Assembly: GCA_963835705.1 (NCBI GenBank)
Contig: CAWIGR010000015.1
Coordinates: forward strand, 62,001-126,000
Direction of reading: 5' to 3'
Length of the DNA stretch: 64,000 bases
From: JACVRW01 sp963835705
Lineage (GTDB): Bacteria > Actinomycetota > Thermoleophilia > Solirubrobacterales > Thermoleophilaceae
Under the pieces are notes generated by a model. That model had not been told where the DNA came from and ran no database searches. It saw nothing but the letters and a program-made list of their open reading frames with translations. Made by a program: the position numbers and the translations under genes. Numbering within the stretch: the first letter of the stretch is position 1; each line of letters starts with the position of its first letter. Of the stretch, positions 16,678 to 24,262 are shown one piece after another.

Positions 16678-16993
16678 GCACGACGATGTCGCCGAAGCGC
16701 TGGCAGCGGCCCTGCTCGTAGTCGCGTGCGGTGAGCGCCGCGGCGATCGCGTCGCGCATGTCCTGGTTGGTGCGCGACGGCACGCCGAGCAGCTCGCACG
16801 CGGCCAGCGCTTCGCGCGTCCACACGGACCCGAGGTTCTCGACCTTGCCGGTGTCGGTGCGGCTGAGTCGCAGCCAGGCCTCCTGGACGGCGTCGTCTGC
16901 CTCGCTCAGGGAGCCGAGCATGCGGTAGGCCACCGCTCGCAGGCGGGTGCGGTGCTCCTCGAAGCGCTCCGCCAGCCAGTCGCGCTCATCCAT
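16634..16993 (-). pseudogene. Truncated ECF sigma-70 factor gene
   Basis: The first 54 residues are sigma-70 region 2 of a SigJ-like ECF factor (RFEEHRTRLRAVAYRMLGSLSEADDAVQEAWLRLSRTD). After VENLG the expected region 2.4 and linker stop and an unrelated 60-aa tail follows. Region 4 and the usual C-terminal SnoaL domain are absent (about 120 aa against roughly 290). It is most likely a gene remnant joined to other sequence by deletion. It overlaps the convergent HdeD gene by 44 bp. Confidence 0.7.
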
Positions 16994-17081
16994 CGGTCAC
17001 ATTCCTCCGTCGCGTCGGGTCATAGCAATGGACCCGCGGGACGCGGGCGACGTACAGCGCGACACCGACAAGGAGCACATG

Positions 17082-18053
17082 ATGCGAGTTTTCGTCGCAG
17101 GGGTGACCGGCGCAATCGGAAGCCGGCTCGTTCCCCAGCTGATCGAAGGAGGGCACGAGGTGGTCGGCACCTCGAGGTCTCCCGCGAACGCCGAACGCAT
17201 ACGGGCGCTCGGGGCGGAGCCGGTCGCGCTCGACCTGCTCGACAGGCGCGCGGTGCGCTTGGCTGTCCTCGACGCCGAGCCGGACGCGATCGTCCATCAG
17301 GCGACCGCCCTGGCGGACGTGCGCTTCTCGAGGAACCTCGATCGCACCTTCGCGCAGACGAACCTCCTTCGCACCGTGGGAACCGACGCGCTGCTGGCCG
17401 CCGCGCGCGAGGCCGGCGTGCGCCGGTTCGTTGCCCAGAGCTTCGCGAGCGCACGGTACGCGCGCGAGGGCGGTTGGATAAAGACCGAGGACGACCCGCT
17501 CGACCCCAACCCGGTGCCGACGACGCTCGAGACCAACGCCGCGATGCGCTACCTCGACCAGGCCGTCACGGACGCGGGAGGGATCGCGCTTCGCTACGGC
17601 GGCTTCTACGGCGCTCCGAACGACGGGCTGATCGAGCCCATACGAAAGCGGCGGTTCCCGATCGTCGGCGACGGAGCCGGCGTCTCCTCGTTCATCCACC
17701 TCGACGACGCCGCCACCGCGACCGTGCTCGCGCTCGAACACGACGGAGCCGGCATCTACAACATCGTCGACGACGAGCCCGCCCCGGTGCGCGAGTGGCT
17801 GCCGGTGCTCGCCGAAGTGCTCGGCGCCAAGCCCCCCCGGAGGTTCCCCCGCTGGCTCGCGCAGCTGTTCGCGGGCGAGGCCGCGGTCATGATGGGAACC
17901 GAGTCCCGCGGCGCTTCGAACGCGAAGGCAAAGCGCGAGCTGGGCTGGGAGCTGCGGTATCCGAGCTGGCGGCAGGGATTCGTGGCCGCGTACGGGTCGG
18001 CCGTCAGCGTGACGGATGGACGCAAGGCTCGGCCGGCCGCTCGAACCGCCTAA
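17082..18053 (+). CDS. NAD-dependent epimerase/dehydratase
   Basis: 323 aa extended SDR. It starts MRVFVAGVTGAIGSRLVPQL with the GxxGxxG dinucleotide motif, then SPANAERIRALGAEPVALDLLD and FIHLDDAATATVLALE. The classical YxxxK is not obvious, so it may be an atypical SDR (NmrA/SDR_a type) with a reduced catalytic set. ATG 17082 is preferred over 17079 because AGGAG at 17071-17075 is then 6 nt away. It is convergent with a secreted protein gene, with a 4-bp overlap. Confidence 0.8.
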   Translation: MRVFVAGVTGAIGSRLVPQLIEGGHEVVGTSRSPANAERIRALGAEPVALDLLDRRAVRLAVLDAEPDAIVHQATALADVRFSRNLDRTFAQTNLLRTVGTDALLAAAREAGVRRFVAQSFASARYAREGGWIKTEDDPLDPNPVPTTLETNAAMRYLDQAVTDAGGIALRYGGFYGAPNDGLIEPIRKRRFPIVGDGAGVSSFIHLDDAATATVLALEHDGAGIYNIVDDEPAPVREWLPVLAEVLGAKPPRRFPRWLAQLFAGEAAVMMGTESRGASNAKAKRELGWELRYPSWRQGFVAAYGSAVSVTDGRKARPAARTA

Positions 18054-18490
18054 CGCGCGTGACGCAACGCCCAGGGGGGGTGCACGGTCCGCTCCGAACG
18101 CGCGGACGGCATAAGCGAAATCGAGGCGGGCCCGCCTCCGCCCTCGGCGACCCATCTCACGGTCGCCTCGCGGGTGTCGCACGCGACTCGCACGGCGGGG
18201 TAGCAAGCGTCCTGGCCGACGTACTCGTTGAAGCCGGCGAAGTCGCTTTCGTTGCCCGGAATGAAGGCTCGGATGTGCCAGCGCACGATGCACGCGTTCG
18301 GCCCGCAGCGCAGGACCCGGTAGTCGAGTAGCTGGATGGTGCCACCGGTGTGGAGCTGGCGTTCCCAGTAGCGGACGACCTTCCCACGGTTTGCGGCCTG
18401 GGCTTCCGCCCCGACGGAGACGGTCAGCACGGCGACCAGTGCGAGCAGCGCGACCCGCCTGTGCCCCAACGTCCGTCTGACGTGTCTCAT
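18050..18490 (-). CDS. Secreted protein of unknown function
   Basis: 146 aa from ATG 18490. The N-terminus is a signal peptide (RRVALLALVAVLTVSVGAEAQA) with a likely cut after AQA. The mature part is about 110 aa with four Cys (RCGPNAC, QDAC, VACD), possibly two disulfides, and ends in a Pro/Arg-rich tail. I do not recognise a family. It is the last gene before the att-like repeat at 18600. Confidence 0.55.
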   Translation of the reverse strand: MRHVRRTLGHRRVALLALVAVLTVSVGAEAQAANRGKVVRYWERQLHTGGTIQLLDYRVLRCGPNACIVRWHIRAFIPGNESDFAGFNEYVGQDACYPAVRVACDTREATVRWVAEGGGGPASISLMPSARSERTVHPPWALRHAR

Positions 18491-18599
18491 GGTGCGCCTC
18501 GCATTGGTCGGGTCGTTGACGCTAACCCGGGCCAGGGCTCTCGGTTGCGCAGCCGAGCGACTAGGGCCGCGCTTCGTCACTACTGCGCGACGCGAGCGA

Positions 18600-18634
18600 G
18601 CGGAGGGGAGGGATTCGAACCCTCGGTGGACCGA
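18600..18634 (-). repeat. Copy of tRNA-Ser(CGA) 3' end (att-like site)
   Basis: This 35-nt stretch reproduces the acceptor 3' strand, T-arm and part of the variable arm of the tRNA-Ser(CGA) gene at 22153-22241. The match covers 22152-22187 with a single 1-nt gap in a G run; 30 nt are identical without a gap (18605-18634 and 22158-22187). The remaining tRNA is missing, so this is the distal att copy left by integration into the tRNA 3' end. Confidence 0.75.
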
Positions 18635-18725
18635 CCAGGTGGTAGGCGGAGAATCCGGTGAGCGGTCGCAAGCCAGGGCAGCGTACGAACGCCCGGGGAC
18701 GCCTACGCCCCTATGTCGTCCAGGC

Positions 18726-19020
18726 TCACCGGGGCGAGACGAACCGTTGGGCGGCTCGCATGACGTCGCGGGTCTGACCGTCGTGAAAAATCTCGATCGG
18801 CGCCCTCGACCGAAGGTGCGGATTAGCGCCGAGCATCCACGACTTCACCGCCTGACGACGCATCCCCGTCTCGAGGACCCGGTACGAATCGATCCTGTCC
18901 CCGAGACAGATCGCGCATGAGCGCGACGAGACGACCCTGATCGACCTCGCGAGCCGCCGGTGAAGTCCTTGTGGGGTTGGAGGTCGTGCCGCTCGCCTCG
19001 TGTCCAGTCGCTTGATCCAT
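18726..19020 (-). pseudogene. Frameshifted MbcA/ParS/Xre-like antitoxin (DUF2384-type)
   Basis: An N-terminal piece from ATG 19020 (VDQGRLVALMRDL) continues only after a one-base shift near 18918-18925 into DRIDSYRVLETGMRRQAVKSW and then GANPHLRSRAPIEIFHDG. The NPxLxxRxPIEIFxxG pattern is typical of the C-terminal domain of MbcA/ParS-type antitoxins. Removing one T restores a single frame of about 98 aa. No RES-type toxin gene lies beside it. It sits inside the tRNA-Ser-bounded element. Confidence 0.55.
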
Positions 19021-19090
19021 GCTGACTGGACGGCGTGGCTTCGACACATGGCGTGTCCCGGGCCCCGGCCCAGGTGTCCCGACCGCCGCG

Positions 19091-20287
19091 CTACACCGCG
19101 CGAAGTGCCGCTTCGAACTCTCGGATGACGTCGAAGAGGTCGGGGCACTCCCAGATGCGACCGCGAAGCCGCTTCGTCACCTCCTTGAGGACGCCGACCT
19201 CCTCCAGCTCGGCCAGGGCGGCGCCGGAAGCGCGCTCGGAGATGCCGAGCCTGGTCATGACCACGCGGACGTCGAGGACGGGATGCGCGGGCAGGATGGC
19301 GATGACACGGCGAACCGCCGCGTCCGAGCGTGGGAGGCGCGTGAAACGCTCGAGCCAGCGTTTCTGCAGGTCATCGATGAGTGCGGCCAGGCGTTCGGCT
19401 TCGCGCGCGGCCGTGTCGGTGGCGTCGGCGAAGAAGTCGAGCCAGCTGTGGAGTCCGTCTCCGCGGAAGTCCTCCAGTCCCGCGAAGTAGTAGTTGCGGC
19501 GGGCCGCGAGGATCACGCTGATGGGCGGGACGTAATTCGGCGTAAGCCCGCGGCGGCGAAGAACCGTGTGGATCAGACAGCGCCCAACCCGCCCGTTCCC
19601 GTCGATGAAGGGGTGGACGTTCTCGAACTGGGCGTGAGTGATTGCTGCCTGCGCAAGCGCCGGCATATCGGTCCGGTTCATGAAGATGCACAGGTCCTCC
19701 ATCAGCCGGGGTACCTCCTCGTGCGGCGGGGGCACATACGCCGCGCGGGTCGGCGTCTGCCCGCCGACCCAGCCCTGCTTGTCGCGCCACATGCCCGCGA
19801 TCGGCTCGTCCTCACCGAAGCGCAGTAGAGTCCGGTGCACCGCGAGAACGTCCTCGGGAGCGAATGTCTTGGCGTCGGCTCCGAGCTCGACTGCCCCTGC
19901 CATCGCCCTGATGTTCCCCACGATGTCCGCTGCCTTCTGGTCGTCGGTCCGCGCCAGGTCGAAGTCGGCCAAGGCGATCCGCCGATGACCCAACTCCAGA
20001 CCCTCGATGCGCGACGAGGCCAACGACTCTTCACGGAGCAAGTGGCGTGCAACGGCCTCCAAGGACACCAGCTTGAGCGGCGTGGCGTTCAGCTCACGGA
20101 CCGTCGCCGACGCTATTTCCAAGGCGCCGGCGGTCTCGCCTGGCAGAAGCAGGTCGAGGTCGGCGATGGGGTCGGGTACGAAAGCTCCATACTTCGCTCC
20201 GCGCCGCTCCGCGGTTGTCTGGGCGCCGGGCTGACCGGTCCAAGTCCTCGTCACAAAGCGTCCGCGCGTACGTCCCAACTTCCTCAC
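19091..20287 (-). CDS. Fic family protein (AMPylator-type) with N-terminal inhibitory helix
   Basis: 398 aa from GTG 20287. The Fic motif HPFIDGNGRVGR is at 225-236 with catalytic His225. An N-terminal inhibitory helix S91-SRI-E95-G96 matches [S/T]xxxE[G/N], so this is a self-inhibited class II Fic. The C-terminal 90 residues form a winged-helix domain (LDVRVVMTRLGISERASGAALAELEEVGVL). Such proteins add AMP to target hydroxyls. A 12-bp inverted repeat 23 bp upstream suggests autoregulation through the winged helix. It is the one intact cargo gene with a strong family match in the decayed element. Confidence 0.92.
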   Translation of the reverse strand: MRKLGRTRGRFVTRTWTGQPGAQTTAERRGAKYGAFVPDPIADLDLLLPGETAGALEIASATVRELNATPLKLVSLEAVARHLLREESLASSRIEGLELGHRRIALADFDLARTDDQKAADIVGNIRAMAGAVELGADAKTFAPEDVLAVHRTLLRFGEDEPIAGMWRDKQGWVGGQTPTRAAYVPPPHEEVPRLMEDLCIFMNRTDMPALAQAAITHAQFENVHPFIDGNGRVGRCLIHTVLRRRGLTPNYVPPISVILAARRNYYFAGLEDFRGDGLHSWLDFFADATDTAAREAERLAALIDDLQKRWLERFTRLPRSDAAVRRVIAILPAHPVLDVRVVMTRLGISERASGAALAELEEVGVLKEVTKRLRGRIWECPDLFDVIREFEAALRAV

Positions 20288-20310
20288 GAGCCTTCAGCAG
20301 CCTCGGGTGT

Positions 20311-20341
20311 TAACTGAAGGATAGTCGTAATCCTTCAGTTA
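20311..20341. promoter_or_regulatory. 12-bp perfect inverted repeat upstream of the Fic gene
   Basis: TAACTGAAGGAT (20311-20322) and its exact reverse complement ATCCTTCAGTTA (20330-20341) flank a 7-bp spacer AGTCGTA. The site is AT-rich in a GC-rich region and lies 23 bp upstream of the Fic start. It fits an operator for a dimeric DNA-binding protein better than a terminator, because no gene ends into it from either side. Confidence 0.6.
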
Positions 20342-20427
20342 GAGGAGGATCTAGCGAAACTCGCTGGCCCGGTCGGCCTCGCAAGCGCACGAGTCGCGCC
20401 GCTCGCTTGCGGAATACTCGGCAACCG

Positions 20428-20802
20428 ATGTCGCAGAAGAACGTGGAGATCGTTCGCAGGTTCCTGCTCGTCGACCTCGACGAGGCCCTGACGTACGCCG
20501 ATCCCGGCATCGTTTGGAACCCGATTGAGGAGTCGCCGACGCAAGGGCACGATGCGGTGCGGGCGAGCTTGGCGCGTTGGAAAGGCGAATGGGACGACTA
20601 CAAGCTGATGCCCGAGGAGTTCGAGGACAGGGGCGACCGCGTCGTCGTGACGGTCCGCATGCGAGGGCGTGGTCGAGGAAGCGGCGTTGAGGTCGATGGC
20701 CGCTTCTACGACGTCTACACGCTCCGCGGCGGCAAGATCGTCCGCATGGACCAGTTCACCGAACGTTCCGAAGCCCTCGAAGCTGTGGTGCGGTCGGAGT
20801 AG
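20428..20802 (+). CDS. SnoaL-like (NTF2-fold) protein
   Basis: 124 aa starting MSQKNVEIVRRFLLVD, the opening seen in two other genes of this window. A single NTF2-fold domain is indicated by WNPIEESPTQGHDAVRASLARW and the closing FYDVYTLRGGKIVRMDQFTERSEALEAV. Catalytic residues are not evident and the ligand is unknown. It is cargo of the tRNA-Ser-bounded element. Confidence 0.75.
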   Translation: MSQKNVEIVRRFLLVDLDEALTYADPGIVWNPIEESPTQGHDAVRASLARWKGEWDDYKLMPEEFEDRGDRVVVTVRMRGRGRGSGVEVDGRFYDVYTLRGGKIVRMDQFTERSEALEAVVRSE

Positions 20803-20888
20803 GCGTGCGGAGTTTCAGCTGATCAAACGTCCGGGACGTAGAGCCCCTTCAGGGTTACTGGATCCGGCTGTCGTTCTCCGATGGCGCG

Positions 20889-21122
20889 GTGAAGGACGTC
20901 GATGTCGGCGGACTCCTAGAGGCCGGCGGAGTGTTCGCACCGGTCCGGGAGAGCCGCGAACTCTTCGGGCAGGTCCGCGTCAATCCGGAGACGCGGACGG
21001 TCGAGTGGCCGGGGGAGGTCGACCTCGATCCTGATGTCCTCTACGTCCGCTACGAGCCCGCGTCGGGCGTCCGGATCCAACGACGGATAGTGCGGGAACC
21101 CAGCTCGGCTGCACACGCGTAG
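20889..21122 (+). CDS. DUF2442-like protein, start codon possibly lost
   Basis: 77 aa from GTG 20889. GGLLEAGGVFAPVRESRELFGQVRVNPETRTVEWP and LDPDVLYVRY are DUF2442 signatures. In the same frame upstream, VEPLQGYWIRLSFSDGAV (about 20838-20891) is the family's usual first strand pair, but only a TGA at 20820 and no ATG, GTG or TTG precede it, so the present start would drop the first strands. DUF2442 genes often sit next to a DUF4160 partner, and none is here. Probably decaying. Confidence 0.55.
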   Translation: MKDVDVGGLLEAGGVFAPVRESRELFGQVRVNPETRTVEWPGEVDLDPDVLYVRYEPASGVRIQRRIVREPSSAAHA

Positions 21123-21325
21123 ACGCGCCCCGCTCGGCCTCCGGGGGGGCTGGCTTCCGCGCTCCTACGTGTATAGGGCAGTGGGACAGCGGCGGCGACC
21201 GAAGCCCAACCATCCTAAGGACCAAGGGGAGCCGCTTTCGCCCCTTATCTGTCGAGGGACCCCGCGTCAATCACGGGATCTCTCTGGTAGTGGGTTGACT
21301 GCGGTGCGATCGGGCTCGGCGGCGA

Positions 21326-22140
21326 GTGACTTTGCGGTCGAGGCGGTCGGCTGCTCGATCGTGCGCGCGGACGCCCAGCCTTATCTCGGTGCTCGGGCGC
21401 CTGGCGCCCGGCGACGTGATGGTTGATGGGGTCGGCGCCAGTACGGTGCGCAACTCCCTGCTGCCGCTGCGCGCGATCTACCGCCACGCCCTTGCGCTCG
21501 ATGAGGTGGCGGTCAACCCGACGGCCGGCGTCCAGCTCCCCGCCGTGCGCGGGAAGCGCGAGCGGATCTCTGTGCCCGCCGAGGCGGCGCAGCTCATCGC
21601 CGCTGTGCCGCAGCGGACCGCGCCATTTGGGCAACCGCCCTCTACGCCGGTCTCCGCTCCGGCGAGCTGCAGGCCCTCACCGACGAGCTCGTCGACCTCG
21701 ACTCCGACGTGATCAGGGTTCAGTGGAGCTGGGACCCAGTCGCGGGTCGCGTGGCGCCCAAGAGCCGTCCGGCCGACGCACCGTCCCGGTCCCCTCCGCG
21801 CTCCGCAGGCAGCTGCTCGAGCACCGCCTCGCCCGCGGCCGCCGTGGCGGCCTCTTCTTCGTCCGGCCGAACGGTCGCCCGTTCTCGAACCAGTCGCTCA
21901 GCCAGCGGGCCACGAGGACGTGGCGCGCCGCCGGTCTCGAGCCGATCGGCCTGCACGAGTGCCGACACACCTTCGCCTCGCTAATGATCGCCGCCGGCGT
22001 CAACGCCAAGGCCCTCTCGACCTTCCTCGGCCACGTCTCCGTGACCATTACGCTCGATCGCTACGGCCACCTGTTCCCCGGCTCCGAGAAGGAGGCCGCG
22101 GGCCTTCTCGACAGCTATCTCGAACGCTCCGTCGGAGGGG
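21326..22140 (+). pseudogene. Tyrosine recombinase (phage-type integrase), frameshifted
   Basis: The core-binding part (STVRNSLLPLRAIYRHAL, NPTAGVQLPAVRGKRERI) lies in one frame to about 21620. IWATALYAGLRSGELQALT then continues in a second frame to about 21775, and GRRTVPVPSALRRQ through the catalytic HECRHTFASL (HxxR), LGHVSVTITLDRYGH (GH, Tyr nucleophile) in a third. Two frameshifts and a missing N-terminal domain make it non-functional. Its 3' end is beside the 3' end of tRNA-Ser(CGA), the standard place for an integrase that uses that tRNA as attB. Confidence 0.85.
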
Positions 22141-22152
22141 GTCTACAAAACG

Positions 22153-22241
22153 CGGAGGGGGAGGGATTCGAACCCTCGGTGGACCGAAAGGCCCACAACG
22201 GTTTTCGAGACCGCCCCGTTCAACCGCTCCGGCACCCCTCC
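22153..22241 (-). tRNA. tRNA-Ser (anticodon CGA)
   Basis: 89 nt on the minus strand. The acceptor GGAGGGG pairs with CCCCTCC and the discriminator is G. The anticodon loop CTCGAAA gives CGA and reads UCG codons. A long variable arm (GGCCTTTCGGTCC region) and the T-arm GAGGG-TTCGAAT-CCCTC are class II serine features. CCA is not encoded. Its 3' end is duplicated at 18600-18634 and its 5' end with flank at 23211-23242. Confidence 0.92.
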
Positions 22242-22260
22242 GAGGAGCCATGATGATAGG
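22229..22260. repeat. tRNA-Ser 5' end and flank, first copy
   Basis: 32 nt covering the first 13 nt of tRNA-Ser(CGA) and 19 nt of its upstream flank. It matches 23211-23242 at 28 of 32 positions (17 identical, 7 variable, 8 identical). The two SnoaL genes at 22404-23204 lie between the copies. Confidence 0.6.
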
Positions 22261-22403
22261 CGGCGGCTGGGCTTCCGCGCCTGGGCGTGCCGGGGCCGAG
22301 GCGCGCTCTGGGGCAAATGCGCCAGGAATACGTCAGCCCGCTCTCGTCAGTCATTCGAGCAATGCTGGACGCGGCCCTGCGGGCGGCAGATACTGGCCGG
22401 GCG

Positions 22404-22793
22404 ATGTCGCAGCAGAACGTGGAGATCGTTAGACGCAGCTACGAGCACTTCATGGCCAACGGTGAAGTCCGCGCCGGTGCCGATTTGGTCTGGGATGTGT
22501 CCAACCTCGGCTGGCCTGACCAGCAGGTCTACATCGGGGACGAGGGCGCAATGCAGTTCATGGCCGAGTGGGCCGATGCATGGGATGGTTGGGAGATGGA
22601 GGTCGAGGATTACATCGACGCGGGGGAGCGCGTCGTCGTCATCCTCAACCAGCAGGGGCGTTCGAAGGCGACGGGGATTCCGGTCGAGATGCGCTTCGCT
22701 CAAGTGTGGACGCTCCGGGACGGACAGGGGGTCAGGATGCAGCTGTACGCGAGCGTGGAGGAAGCCCTCGAAGCCGTAAGGCTGCCGGAGTAG
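22404..22793 (+). CDS. SnoaL-like (NTF2-fold) protein
   Basis: 129 aa starting MSQQNVEIVRRSYEHFM. Single NTF2-fold domain: YIGDEGAMQFMAEWADAWDGWEMEVEDYIDAG, then VVVILNQQGRSKATG and a C-terminal strand and helix. The motif order matches the other SnoaL-like genes at 20428 and 22797, and it ends 3 bp before the latter, so the pair is co-transcribed. The biochemical role is unknown. Confidence 0.78.
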   Translation: MSQQNVEIVRRSYEHFMANGEVRAGADLVWDVSNLGWPDQQVYIGDEGAMQFMAEWADAWDGWEMEVEDYIDAGERVVVILNQQGRSKATGIPVEMRFAQVWTLRDGQGVRMQLYASVEEALEAVRLPE

Positions 22794-22796
22794 GCG

Positions 22797-23204
22797 ATGT
22801 CGCGGGAGAACGTCGAGATCGTTCGGCGCGTGTCGGACGCCTACAACCGCCGCGACGTGGAAGCGATGCTCGACGAACTCCACCCCGAGATCGAGTGGCA
22901 CCCCTGGTTGCAGATTCAGCTCGGCGGTGGAGCCACCGTGTATCGGGGGCACCAAGCCGTCCGCAAGGGAATCCGAGAAGTTGAAGAAGCCTTCTCTGAG
23001 ATCCAGGCAGAGCAAACAGAGATCCGGGACCTTGGCGAGCAAGTCGTCGCCATCGGTCACCTCCGGGGACGCGGCAATGAGAGCGGCGCGATAACCGAAT
23101 CGGCAATCGCTTGGATCGTGGAGTTCAAGAGTGGCAAGGTGATTCGGGTCCGCGAGTATCTCGACCCTAAGAAAGCCCTCGCAGCCGTGGGGCTGCAGGA
23201 GTAG
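22797..23204 (+). CDS. SnoaL-like (NTF2-fold) protein
   Basis: 135 aa starting MSRENVEIVRRVSDAYNRRD. EWHPWLQIQLGGGATVYRGHQAVRKGI is the classical NTF2/SnoaL pocket region, and FKSGKVIRVREYLDPKKALAAVGL is the closing strand and helix. It is the second gene of a tandem SnoaL pair. Divergence between the two (shared mainly in the N-terminal 12 residues and the C-terminal helix) points to an old duplication rather than a recent one. Confidence 0.8.
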   Translation: MSRENVEIVRRVSDAYNRRDVEAMLDELHPEIEWHPWLQIQLGGGATVYRGHQAVRKGIREVEEAFSEIQAEQTEIRDLGEQVVAIGHLRGRGNESGAITESAIAWIVEFKSGKVIRVREYLDPKKALAAVGLQE

Positions 23205-23210
23205 CGACAG

Positions 23211-23242
23211 CCGGCACCCCTCCGAGGGGTCCAGATGATAGG
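23211..23242. repeat. tRNA-Ser 5' end and flank, second copy
   Basis: Begins with the complement of the first 13 nt of tRNA-Ser(CGA) and continues with a flank similar to that at 22242-22260 (28 of 32 nt identical overall). The rest of the tRNA is absent, so this is a partial tRNA remnant, possibly from tandem duplication or a second integration event at this locus. Confidence 0.55.
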
Positions 23243-23282
23243 GACGCCATACTCGAAGGTGTGGGCGGTTCAAGGGGCACCC

Positions 23283-23498
23283 GTGGCTGACAATCTCCAG
23301 GCCAAGCAGCGCATGGCGGGGCGTGGGCTCGTTCGGCCGCGGCGTGGGCGGCTCGTCGCCGGCGTGATCGTTGGGCTCGCGCAACGGTTTGGCGTGTCGG
23401 CCAACGTTGCGCGCCTCCTCTTCGTCCTTTCGATGCTCCTGCCGGGCCCGCAGATCCTCGCCTACATCGCTCTCTGGATCCTCATGCCGAGCGAGTGA
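23283..23498 (+). CDS. PspC domain protein
   Basis: 71 aa from GTG 23283. RLVAGVIVGLAQRFGVSANVARLLFVLSMLLPGPQILAYIALWILMP is a complete PspC domain (GxxaGxaxyfgxdxxxxRxxfxx) with one strongly hydrophobic C-terminal segment. PspC domains are membrane stress-response modules. A TGA/GTG overlap couples it to the LLM gene downstream. An upstream ATG at 23235 is less likely because it lies in the repeated tRNA flank. Confidence 0.8.
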   Translation: MADNLQAKQRMAGRGLVRPRRGRLVAGVIVGLAQRFGVSANVARLLFVLSMLLPGPQILAYIALWILMPSE

Positions 23499-24262
23499 CG
23501 GCCGGGACCGCTCGTCGCGGCATCGATGTCGCTCCCTTCGAGGAGCTGTCCGAACCCGCCCTCGTGGCCGAGCTCGCAGCCAAGGCCGAGCGGCGCGGCT
23601 GGGACGGATTCTTCGTGTGGGACCATGTCGCCTATCGCGAGCCGGTCAAGGCGCTCGCCGACCCGTGGGTCACGCTCGCCGCCGTGGCCATGAAGACGGA
23701 GCGAGTGACGATCGGGCCGATGGTCACCCCGATCCCCCGCCGGCGTCCGCATCAGCTCGCCCGGGAGACCGTCACACTCGACCGCCTCAGCGGCGGCCGG
23801 CTGGTCCTCGGCGTAGGCCTCGGCAGCGAACGCACCGGTGAGTTCGACCCAGACCGCTTCGGCGAGGAGGGCGATCCCAAGGTCCGGGCCCGGCTTCTGG
23901 ACGACGGCCTGGCAAGCCTGCTCACCTACTGGGACGGCGGCTTCGAGCCGCGCCCGCTGCAAAGCCCGCGCATACCGGTCTGGGTGGCCGCGCGCTGGCC
24001 CAACCGGCGTCCGCTTCGCCGGGCCGCGCGCTATGACGGCCTCTTTCCCATCGACCTTCCGGACCCCGACGCGCTCGCGACCCTGGCCTCGGAGATGAAC
24101 GCCCTGCGCCCAAGCTCAGGCGCGTTCGAGCTCGTCGTCGCAAACCCGCCCGGCACGGACCCCGCGCCCTGGGTCACCGCGGGCGCCACCTGGTGCCTGA
24201 CCGACGTCGGCCTCCAGCCCACCCGCGCAGAGGTCGAGCAGGCGATCGAGGAGCTCCGCTAG
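23495..24262 (+). CDS. LLM class flavin/F420-dependent oxidoreductase
   Basis: 255 aa, GTG start overlapping the PspC stop by 4 bp. RRGIDVAPFEELSEP, FFVWDHVAYR, TPIPRRRPHQLARETVTLDRLSGGRLVLGVGLG are the TIM-barrel core motifs of luciferase-like monooxygenases, which bind FMN or F420. It is shorter than most (about 300 aa), with a compact C-terminus. The substrate is unknown. Confidence 0.85.
   Translation: MTAGTARRGIDVAPFEELSEPALVAELAAKAERRGWDGFFVWDHVAYREPVKALADPWVTLAAVAMKTERVTIGPMVTPIPRRRPHQLARETVTLDRLSGGRLVLGVGLGSERTGEFDPDRFGEEGDPKVRARLLDDGLASLLTYWDGGFEPRPLQSPRIPVWVAARWPNRRPLRRAARYDGLFPIDLPDPDALATLASEMNALRPSSGAFELVVANPPGTDPAPWVTAGATWCLTDVGLQPTRAEVEQAIEELR

Noticed and set aside
18600..18634. 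A second functional tRNA-Ser gene at 18600
   Set aside because: Only the T-arm and acceptor 3' strand are present, with one base missing; anticodon and D arms are absent, so it is an att copy.
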